A stretch of 64,000 bases of DNA from Caenorhabditis elegans. Lineage: Eukaryota; Nematoda; Chromadorea; Rhabditida; Rhabditidae. Of the stretch, positions 22,450-34,400 are shown piece after piece; the stretch's first letter is position 1, and each line of letters begins with the position of its first letter. Made by a program: the position numbers and the translations under genes. The stretch is taken from contig NC_003283.11 in NCBI RefSeq assembly GCF_000002985.6, positions 20,275,501 through 20,339,500 of the forward strand. The letters run 5' to 3'. The notes beneath the pieces are model-generated. The model did no database searches. It was not told the origin of the DNA and was given only the letters and a program-made list of their open reading frames with translations.

Positions 22450-25400
22450 ATGAATGGAAAATTAATCCTCAGGCTCTTCTTATATCTAATTTTTCGATTT
22501 TTGCACTTACTTCTACTACTGGAATCTGACATTTATGCACTTTTATTACGGTTATTTGATAAGAAGAATCAGGAGGACGAAGTGGAGATTTTCAATATTT
22601 TTGGGAGGTTTGTTTTGAAAATGTTATGGATTTTGGGTCCCACCACGAAAACCGCGGATTTTGAAATTTCGAATTTTAAAACAATTTTTTTTGGAACTTT
22701 GAGTCCCGTTGCGAAAACTCCCAGGCTACTGTAATTTTTTAGTTTGATTAGATATTTTCTTGAGCAACATTTTGAAAAAAAAAATTAAAAGTCTCAGAAA
22801 CAAGCGGAGTTACGTAGTTTTGAAACTTTTCACTTTTCAAAGGAAAACTATTTTTTTGGAATTTTGGGTCCCGCCACGAAAACTCCTAGGGACTTGTAAA
22901 TGCCAATTTTTTTACAATACCAGTCTCTTGAACTTTATTAAAAAATTTAAAAAAATTTCAAAATCTTAAAAACCTTAAGGGGAGTTATATTATTTTGAAA
23001 ATTAGAATTGTTTCCAAAAAAAAATCAAAAAATTTTGAAAATTTTGTTTCTGCCAATTGTCAAATAATTTTAATCCTACAAAACCATTTTTAATATTAAA
23101 ATATCTGAAAAAAATCAATAATTTTCCAGATATCGCTTCGACAACACAGATGTCACCAGGGAGTCGGATTTCCTATCATTTCACGAAAAATCTACAATTT
23201 TCGAGGAAATTTGTGAGGAAGGGTAGGATTTTGGAATTTATTTTATTTGATAAATACAGAAAAACTTGAATTAGAATTTAATTTAGTTTTAATAAAAAAC
23301 ATTGGCTAAGCCCAAATTTTCAACAAAATTTTTTTGTCTCAAAAATATCAAAAAGTTCAAAGCTTCCTAACTCATCTAGTTTTTGAGGTTTCAGAGAAAA
23401 TTGTAATAATTTATACGCAAAAATTCTAATTTATTCAACTGATCAATTTTCACTTTTTTGTCTACAAAACTACAGTAACCCCAGGAGTTTTTGTGGCGGG
23501 ACCCAAAGTAAAAAAAAAGTGATTTTTTTGGAAATTTCTTTAAAAGTTTAGAACTCAGCAATATTTTTAACTGGAAATATGCAAAAACTATTTTTTATTT
23601 AAATCTTTAAGTTTCAATCTATAAAACTACAGTAACCCCAGCGGTTTTCGTGGCGGGACCCAAAATTTCTCTAATTTTCCCATTTTCCAGCTGGTTCATC
23701 TACAACATAACGGAACGATACGTGTATTTTGTAAAAATATCTCCAATTGAAGAGGACAATTTTGAATCTACAATTTCCATCGAAAAATGCTCAAAACTAG
23801 GCATCTTTTTACACCAAAACGCGGAAAAGTTGGCACGGTGCCAAGTGGATACTTTCCAGCGGATCACTCGGGATCTGCCACCGTTCAGGAATAAAGTATT
23901 GATTTTTCACTCGGCGCCGAGTTGCGGAGGGACTACAGTCGGGAAATTGCTTCAGGCTTGTGATAATTCGAAATTATCACTTTTGGTTTTAGGTGGGCTC
24001 TTTTTTTTACAAATTATAGAATAGAGCCTAATATATTAAGCAAAAATCGTTTTTGAATTTTTCAAAAATATTGATTTTTCGCTGAGTTATGACGATTTAA
24101 AGTTGGTGGCCTAGAAAATCGGAATATAGGTTTTCCAGGCTATAAAAATAGGACAAAATTGATCTACAAACCACAATTAGTGTAATACATTTTGAACAAT
24201 TCAGATACATAGTGTTGTGACTTGGGCTCCGGAGAGCCGGCGCATCCCAACTTTGCGGATGTATAGTTAATTAATTGGTCAGAATCACCCACGATCCCAC
24301 AATTAACATCCGCCGCCGAATACTCACAATGTCTTCCGTATTCTTCCGAAAACATTCGCTCTAATAATCATTTAATAAACAATTATTATTTGAATTACCG
24401 CCACGCAATGCAGGCGCGCTCCACGGACAACAACGGAGTGTCGTAGCGCGCTCTCTTTAGCCATTGCTCACATTAATTATTGGCCTAAATTTGATGATGC
24501 AATTATCGTCACTCTCCTCCGATTCTCCCATCGTGTGATGCCGTACTCCTTCTAATTAATTATTATTCGACTCCTGGCTGCTCTGCAGCACATTCTCTAC
24601 GTTTTTCCTGATCAATAAACAGGTTTTTATTCGTACTAATTGTTCTGTTATATTCACACCGCTCATCCCTCCTCTCGTTCCGTCCGTCGTCTTTCTTGTC
24701 ACTCCGAGGTTCTGGCTACCTCTCGGATTGGAGTGTCAACATGGTGCATCGAACCGAGTCGGATTGGATCCGATGAACGAACCAAAAAGCCAGCTCGTGA
24801 CACGGCGGGACCTGAGGAAGCGGCAAGCCAGTCGGAGGAAGAGGACAGGAGCCTAAGCGTGCAATTACCGCTTGGAAGACGCGCCAGACGCGTGGAGTCA
24901 ATTCAGGAAACCCTAAGCGGGGCGAATACCGCTTAGAAGACATGCTAGCCGTGTAAGGAAATCCTAAGCGGGGCAAATACCGCTTAGAAGACATGCTAGC
25001 CGTGTAAGGAAATCCCAAGCGTGGCGCAAAACGCTTGGAAGACATGCCAGACGTGTAAAATCTACCACTGAACCCAACTTCATCTACGACGTAATCGGCT
25101 GCCCAGAAGATCCAGGAATTCGTGCCCAACAGCTCAATTTATGAAGAAATCCCCGCAGCTCACTCAACACTCAACTGATGGTCGATAAGTTGCCCAATTG
25201 CAGCAAGGATTCAGGAATGCGCACCTAGCCGCAGAAAGTGAGTATTTCTTTATAAAAATCTTCGAAGAGCAGTGGCACGGCAGTGGAGCCGATGGATATT
25301 CGTCGAAAAAATTTCTTCTGTGAAGAATAAGCGATTCGCAGTTTTGGAAAGCCTAGGACAGCGATTCTCTGCCTGGAAGACATGCTAGACGTGTAATCGG

Positions 25401-28400
25401 ATTCCCAAACGGGCAACTACCGTTTGGTTGCCATGCTCAGCCGTGTTGAATCAGGAATGTCCATTCTCGAATTTTTTTGTGTCATTTGCAATAATGGCAC
25501 AGAAGAGGAGAGAAAAGTGACGCAAAGAGCTAATCTCGCAGCTCTCAGGAAGCCCAAGTGCTCAATACGAACTTGGAAGCCACGCCACGCGTGAGGGGAG
25601 GTCGGCAAATCTACATGGCTCCCGGAAACTCCAATCATCAAACCACTTGCCACTGAACCATCTACCGCCAAAGGATCTCGGCTGTCCCGGAGAATCAATC
25701 AAAATCGATTCAAATCACCTCTAGGATCGGAAAGCTTGGATATCGCCGCAAGGAGGAATTATTTCTTGTTTTCTATATGATTTTTAATTCTAATAAACCA
25801 CTTTGGCCTTCTAACTCCGTTCCGGGAAGTAAAAATCTCACCGGACGGATTCTTCTCTCCATCGTTCGTTTTGTTTGTTTGTTTGTTCGCCAGGAAGTTG
25901 ACTCAAGCTCTACGTTAGCTTGAACGCCACGCGCAGCGTGATGTAGGACCCAAGTGGACGAATAAAGACTTGGACGCCACGCCCAGCGTGATGAAGAAGC
26001 ATTTCGAAACGATTGGAGCCGCGCCATGTCGCGGGATATAAATTCGATAGGAAGAAGCTGAGCCTTGCTCGCCAGGAGCCGCAACCAAGTTCCCCCCGGA
26101 AGGACCCCCCCCCCGGAAGGAGCCGGCGGGAAGTGATATATCGCCGTCTATTATTGGGAAATTAATCTGCAATCTGGAAATCCCTCTCCAGCCCGATCTG
26201 ACTGTCATAGGAACCACTACTTCCTCAGGACAGAGCCGAGCAATCGCTGCCCTCACGGCTTCTGGTCAATCGATAAAAGGCCAGTGGGAACTGCCAAAAA
26301 ATCGGCTTCCCCCCGGAAGAATTACCCCGGAAATCTACTCTGCAAATTCGGAAATCTCCATCCGCCTCCAAATCAAGGAAAATCGCAATTTAAATTGCCG
26401 CCAATTGAATTTCTGGCTGACTACGGTAGACAATTGCGACCACGGCACACGATCTGCCGCACAATCACGGACTTTCTACTTTCGAATCCCAAAATTAATT
26501 TTGGATGTTTTATGGATTTTTTTCTGGATTTTCACGCATTTCTTCGCTCCACTCGTTCATTTATTACACTTTTGTGACGTCCTATCCACAATAAGTCTGC
26601 AATTTTCCAGGATCGAGCACACTCACGCTTGGACATGCCAAACAAGAGCACCGACGACGATAATCCTCCGCTGCCCTGCAGCTGCCCAGCTTCTAGAAGC
26701 TCAGGAGATGACAGAGCTCCAACACCAGCGTCAATCATCTCGCTACAGCGTCAGGCATTAGCGGCGGTCCTGGACGCCAGACTACGAATGAGTGCAGAAC
26801 AAGCTGACGACGAGCAAAGACAAAACGCTGATCGACGCGCTCAGGATCAAAGGGAGAGCTTCCGACGTCTCCGCGAAGAAGCATCAAGCTTCGCCGACTT
26901 CTTCACCAACGCGAGATTGCCAGCCATGAGGACCTTTTCGCCAGGTTAATATCGAGAGTATAAAGAAATGACTAACAATTTTTATTGTTTTAGAGGCTGC
27001 CCGCAGCTCCTCCAACTCTTCCGGCAGGAATCCACGCATGGATCAGGATTTCGAACTGGCAATGGAACTGGCTTGTGAAGAAATGTCGGCGACACACGCG
27101 AGAGCCCAGCCGCCCATCAACTATGAAGCCAGCAATTCCCCAGAGCAACCATCCAGCGAAAGCGACGAAGAAGAAAGCGTATCCAGCGCAGGTATGACAG
27201 TTCATAGAAAACTCTCATAAAAATCCAATTCGATTGTAGGAAGTGGTTCCATCACCCCCACGGCCGCCCTCGCAAACGTTGTGGCTCCACTGGAAGCAAC
27301 TGTGGCCCGCATCGGAACCCAGATCACCGCGATTGGCAATCGAGTCGACGAGCTCTTCGAGCAACAAGCCCACATCTCTCGCCAGCTCAATCTCATCCTA
27401 GAGAGCGGCCCACGTCCCTTCAAGCGGATTATCATCAATCTATAGGCTCAATTCAAGGAAAGCGATTCCCAACCGAAGCAAATCGCCGCGTTTGTAACCA
27501 TCCACTATCAGCATTCGGAAATGGCTGCCCTCTTCAAGAAGACCGAAGGAAACACGTTCCATAAAGAGGGAAACGTCGTCGAGCAAGCTCCATATATCGC
27601 AGGAGCGGTGACGGCCAAACGCAAGGAAATCGCAAGAGCTGCCCACGCTCTCCAAGGACCAGTGGCTCAGATCACTGCATCAGTGGATCAACACTTCATC
27701 AGAGTTGGCGCGGAGCCCGAGATGCCAAGACCAATATGGACGTCGACAAGATTGACCGCATCCAGTCTCCGATACTCCGTCAACACCACCACGGAATTCA
27801 GACGAAAATTGGTCGAACTGCTGAGAACCGACAGCTTCCGAGACACCCAATGGATCACCATTCTTCCCATATACCCTCCGGATAAAGAGGCTGCCCACGA
27901 CGAAGCAGAAGCCGTCGAAGACGTGGGAGAAGCATCCGATTAAATCTAATTAATTGTTGATTGGTCTTGTTGGCGCGGCTGACCACCCGCATTATAAATG
28001 TTCTGTTTTGACTGATTCATGCCATTTACGTTATTGGAAACCGGTTGCAATTACCGTGATAATATCTACTCTCGCTCAATCATAATCGCTCTAACATTCC
28101 TTCATTCAGAACTGCCATCATGCCCCGCGAAGAAAGTGAATCTCCACTATTGGTCTACGAAGATCCGAGACATACGCCGTACACGCCGTTCAAGTATGCC
28201 AGAAAGGACGAGGAAGAGAGAAGCTCCGGAGGAGGAAAATCGCCGCCCAAGAAAGCCCCAAAAGCCCAGGATCGCATGTCACTCCGCGACAAATTTGAGG
28301 CTGCCCCCACCACCAAGAAACGCAAGACGGCTCAAGACCCAGCCGATGGTGAGGAGAAAAAACTAATTATGCAGGCTAAAATTGATAAACCCTCCGTTTC

Positions 28401-31400
28401 AGAGCTCTTACAAGCCATCAAGCCACTCTTCAACCAAGTCAAAAAGGAAATGGCCGATCAACTGGCTGATCAGCTCGGGAGATTCAACGAGCAACTCGAC
28501 ATGGCGGTCAACTCCTTCAGCGACGAGATAGTGAAGCTGAAGGCGGATCACGCCTTGGCCGAAAAGAATGTGGATACTTATGCCCAAAAGGTCTCAGGAA
28601 TGTTCCAGCGCGCGGACATGATGTCTGCCAACGTCCAGGAGCAGCGAACTCAACAAGCCGAGGACAATCGTATGGCCTCCAAAGCGAGAGACAGGATCAT
28701 TTACGACATCGCTCAGGTCGCCACCAACATGAAGACGATGAGCGAAACCATCGCCAAAATCGACGCTCGTGAGGAACAGGCTGCCCAAAAGCAAGCCGAG
28801 CGCCACACCCCACAAGGAGGACAGGGATCGTTGGAGCCAGCGCTGGTGAGACTTATATTTTCTCCTATGTCAGGGTAGAATATGCTCATGAATATTACAG
28901 AAGTGCCCACTGTGCAAGCGTCATCACGCTCCGGAAAACTGCACCATTATAAGAAATGGACTCGATCGTCGCGAGGAAGCCGAAAAGATCAAAATGTGCA
29001 TTCAATGCCTCGAAGTCGGCGTGACAAATGACGATTGGGTCCACGAAGGCTGCCCAAAGGAGAAGGAGCAGTGCACCAGATGCACCAAATACATGAAGCC
29101 AGGAGAAATCGCCCAGACTCACCACAACGCCACATTCTGCCTAATGCTCACCTCGAAGCAGTACAAGCTCGAGCGCAAGGGATCCCCATCCGATCGTGTA
29201 AGCGTATCCTCACGACACAACGAAACAGAACAGTAACATTTCAGGATTACTCGCCAAAAGGCCGCAGAGGACCAATTCGTTCCCGCCACAACCGCTATGG
29301 AGGCTGAGGACGCCGCAGAGACAGCTACCATTAAGCTTCTGCATACTCGCTGCCCCCTCCTCATTATCATTCCCGTTGTTGGATTAAACCCGTTGTTATT
29401 GTGGCCAAGCCACTTACCATTGTTACTGTTGTTATTGTTCTTTTGGCTGCCCATTCATGGGATCTTATCTAAATAAAGCCTCATCGTCGAACTTCTTCAA
29501 TTATCACCTCATTTATCCGTTCAAGAGTCACTCACTCACGAGATATTTTCAAAACATAGAGAAAGGGATCCACTCGGAAAAATTAATCCAGCTCAAAACC
29601 CCCACGGATAGGAGATAGAGACGCAGATACCTCTAAGCCGGCGCTAATCACCACCGCCCGCTCTACAACTGCACTAATACCTGCAACTTTCGGAAAAGAA
29701 GCGCTAACTCCGCGAAGCACATTTATTCGCAGCGCCTAAGGACCTGACAGCCCATACCCTTTAGGTCAGAGCTTCAAGCAACGGGGTCGAAACTCGCAGC
29801 CCCAACCTGATCAAAGAGCCCCATTCACAACTCGGAGATCAGGACACCAACCATCTCATTAACTCACAGTTAATGTCAGCGTGTCGTACAATCCCCCAAT
29901 GACATCGCTCTATTGCTCCGAATCAGGACAGACGCAAACGCCCCTATCCACAGCGTTGCGATAGCTCATGGATTTTATACGCGTGGAAATATTGGAGAAG
30001 CGGATGGATTAGACCTCCAACACATTGAGGATAGCGGTGAAAGGGATTAGCTACCCCCACGTTAAACAGGAAGAATGTAGTACCGGTTATGGTAAATAAG
30101 AGCGCTTCAAGGATGCTCATTGGTGGCAGCATGCCCATCCCCTGATCTACAATTTCCCTTATCAGGACAGTCCCTAATCGACGGGTGAAGGATTATTCGA
30201 ATACCATAATAGGAACGGGAAGTCATTCTAAATGTTTTTGCAATAACGTCGACATTGCACATCGCAGAGATTGAGGCGCGCCTAGCTCTAGCCCCTCCTT
30301 TACGCCCTATACGCGCTATAATTCCACGACGCTACTGAAGAAGAAGAAGAGATATACAGTTTCACGTTCGCGTGCCCTACATTTATCAACTTAGGCGAAA
30401 CCCATACACGTGGCGCCATCTCACACGCAACCTAACCACGTGGCGGCACAATACACCGCAGGAATAGAGAATCACAATTCAGTTTGAATTTTTGAAACCG
30501 CGCAACTACCCGTTTCACTCTCAACAATCTACAGTGAGTATCAATGTTCTCGACAACTTTCGAAGTGCTAAGTAATCCTGTAATTGATGTATAATCTTAC
30601 AGATGTTCCGTGCAAACGCAGCACTCAACAATAACCCACCTGGAGCGGCCTATCCACCGAAGGGTCCTAGGAAGAACTACGAAGGCCCAGCACATTGTAC
30701 ACTGGCTGCCCTCCTCAAAAGATCCGTCCCGCTGACCGACGAGGACATCATCGTATTCGCCGATCGTGAAGGAAACTGGCCCCTGGAATATGTCCCCGCA
30801 GACCCACTAGCAAAAGGAGGACTGCGTGCCTACGTCTGGAACGAAAGTAGACCGGACCCTCAAACCCATCTGGAAGAATCATTAACCCGCTGCCCCGAAC
30901 TCGGCAAATGTAAGGATTTGGAAGTTTATTTCCTGAAAAACGCTCGTGCCCAAAACGTTCCGCGCAAAGATCCGTCGCTGCCCAGTGGCAGATGCAACCT
31001 GTGTGGAAGTCACTACTTTGGATTTGACATGAATGACCACAAAGTCAGAGGATGCCCGTTCAACAAGCTCAGCCCTGCTCAGAGACTTCGCTTCCAGGCT
31101 ATCAATAACCTGGCGTACTGCCAACACTGCCACTCCAGAAGCCCAGATCACACCAAGTCACGTCATTGCTCACCGAGGAAATGTGAGAACTGTGGAGACT
31201 TCGGCCATCAAATGGAGCAAGCGATATGTGAAGAAAATATCGGAATCGATTCAACCTACTGGCAAGAGCAACAAGAACGTTACGTCAAAACCTCGAGAAT
31301 AAAATCTATCGAACGCATCCAGAAAGCAGCAATCACAGGTCAACTCAAATATGCCACGTATCTCGACAGCGCCGACACCTTGATCTGCCAACGTGTACGA

Positions 31401-34400
31401 GAAAGAGCCGACATCGCAGGATGGGGTCCGTTCTTTGACGACGACAAGCAATTTCCCAGGCTGGCCTTCTACCACTACATTAACAACAGGACAAATGCAC
31501 CGGTTCACTACCCGACTTTAGTCCCGGCGGAATACGATGTCAATAAGATCTTGCCTACCCCGCAGTTGACACCACCGGAAGCAGCATATCTGATGGAAGT
31601 AGCGAAAGCTGTCACAACCTACAGACAGACTAAAGATGTAAGCCCATCAGTATAATATTCTAATTAACATCATATATCTACAGCGTGCCAACACTCGTGC
31701 ACCGACATGGCCCGCTGGTTTGGCTGCCCAGACGTATACTCCAACCGTCAGAGACCGCGAAGGCTTCAAGCCAGTAAAACAGTCTCCGGTAAGCCCATTG
31801 TCAGGAAAAGCACGCTTAACACATTACCAGTTTCAGCCGCCGGAAACTTGGACCCAAGATCAATGGAACGAGGTGGAGCAAGATTGCAAGGTCACCGACG
31901 AGTGGCACATATTCCAAGAAAGTGAAGACACAACCCATCCGAACACGCTCACCGACAGAGCAGTGAGATACAGAGTATGTTAAAACTTTAGCTAAAACCT
32001 CTCAACAGCCTTAATTCAGCCGGGAGAAGGAACATCAGGAGCTCCAACGCTGCCCCCAGCAGACGATGAAGCGGACGAGCAACTTGCCGCCGATGAAGCG
32101 GACGAGCATCCTGCAACCGATGATGCGGAGGAGCCTCCTACAGTCGAGGACACGGAAGATCAGAGACAGAATGAGCTGACGGAGATTAATAACCTTGGAC
32201 CAGCCATGTGGCATTGTGACAAAGTCATCATCATGGACGAATTCCCAGCACGCCCAGCATTCCAAGAGGTTCCATTCTACCTGTTCCAACAACTACCGGA
32301 ACCAGTCGACAAAAGAACACTGATCATCCGCATCGGAGCAATTCAATACCTTCTCACCGGACAACAAGATGCTAGACAAGGAGTCTACTCGGCTGCCCCC
32401 ATCGACGAGATCGAAGAATACCTCAAAGCAATTGTCAACTGGGCCCGCTTTTTGAAGCAAGAAGACTGGACACTGGTCCAATTTCAAACCAGATACCATC
32501 TCGCCGCGTGCGGACGCATTACGATTGGAGAGTGGACAGACGCTGCCCAAATCCCTGCATTTGACCTATGGCAGAGACAAGATGTACAAGCTGCCACTGC
32601 AGCCATCTTCAGACCGAGAGTCTTCCGCGAACAAAACCACCCGTTCGATAACATCCCTCAATACATACGTCCATGGTTTGACTTCAATATCCCGCAGGAA
32701 TCCCAGGCAATGCCAAACTCAGAGCTTCAACATCAGGAGGAAATGAGGTACATAATACTAAAGCTAAAGTGTCGCTCTAATAAGCAATTCTTCACAGACT
32801 GGCCGCTGCCATGCAAAAGGATACACTGGTGTTTAGAGACGGAACCCGCGTTCATGACATCATCAAGCTCGAATTCACGATCACGAAAAACCCACCGGCT
32901 GCCCTCAAGGCGTACCAGGCGCGAAATACCTGGATGCAGCAACAACTGACAGGACTGAAACCCAAAGACGTACTCGTAGGCTTCGAACCTAACGACGTGA
33001 AGCAATACTATCGCTTTCTCCTGGCTGCCACCCACTGGCTCTGGAAAGTCAGAAAGACAAAAATGATCGTGAACGTCATAGCATCCAGCTGCACACAGCA
33101 GATCGCAATTGGAAACGCATCCGGCCACCAGATGTTTATCCCGACCTTTTCGCTCTTCGTGAGACGCCGCAGTGAGGTCCTTGACTGGGAGAGTTTCGGT
33201 AGACGCAATCACAACCTACCGAAGTTACCACGTAACATACGAGCATCAAAAACGCACTTAGCTCATGGAAAACACAAATTTCCACTCTCGTCAGACCAAT
33301 CACGATTCTACGGACATACATCTCATCATGGATTCCTCCATAATCCACCCACGGACATACAGCCCCTCGCGGCTGCAATACCTTCAATAGGAATCATGGA
33401 TTTCCCTACAATCCATTAAACAACTACAAGGCACACTCACGTTTTTTCCCCTGTCTCTTCCGGTCGACGACATTTCTCCCGGTGACATCGGCAATTTTTT
33501 TCGTGACAACACAGAGAGAAGACGTTTTTTCCAGCTGCCCCGGTCGATGCTATAACTCCCGGCAAGCTTGGTTTTTCCTACGTGAACCACAACTACGCTT
33601 AAGTTTTTTCCTGGTTTATTCCGGTCGATGCACTACTCCCGGCTAACCAGGTTTTTTTCCGTAGTCAATACTCAGTTTTTCCCATCCGTTCCGGTCGAGG
33701 TTCCACTCCCGGCTAATGGGTTTTCTACATTTTGTTTTTTTCCCGTGCTTTCCGGTCGAGAGTTCACTCCCGGTAAAGTGGGTTTTTTACAATCTACAAA
33801 GAGAATATCTACTCCAAGTCGTACAAAGGACCACACACCTACACCTACTACCGGCCAGGCGCATGTACGACACCGTACCGACCGATGTTTCTTGTTGATT
33901 TCTTTGAGGTCATCGACTCCTTACTGACACAACCAGTCACATACATCCGCGTATCATTACTACCACGACGACACTCCAAACGCGTTGATCTTCGAAAAGA
34001 GCTATATATCGATCATATGGAAAAGCTCGCGAGGCCTATGCCCGCTCTAAATTATCCAAGGACTAACTGGTTGTTATAAGTTGAGTCTCCAACCTCCCCC
34101 CCGGAATGTTGTGACTTGGGCTCCGGAGAGCCGGCGCATCCCAACTTTGCGGATGTATAGTTAATTAATTGGTCAGAATCACCCACGATCCCACAATTAA
34201 CATCCGCCGCCGAATACTCACAATGTCTTCCGTATTCTTCCGAAAACATTCGCTCTAATAATCATTTAATAAACAATTATTATTTGAATTACCGCCACGC
34301 AATGCAGGCGCGCTCCACGGACAACAACGGAGTGTCGTAGCGCGCTCTCTTTAGCCATTGCTCACATTAATTATTGGCCTAAATTTGATGATGCAATTAT

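Noticed and set aside
24716-25129. Minus-strand 137-codon frame with repeated GFPYTASMSSKRY
   Set aside because: Antisense reading of the tandem double-hairpin modules in the LTR element leader.
33885-34079. 64-codon plus-strand frame before the 3' LTR
   Set aside because: No acceptor or family match; overlaps the 3' end region where structure rather than coding is evident. Kept only as a remark.
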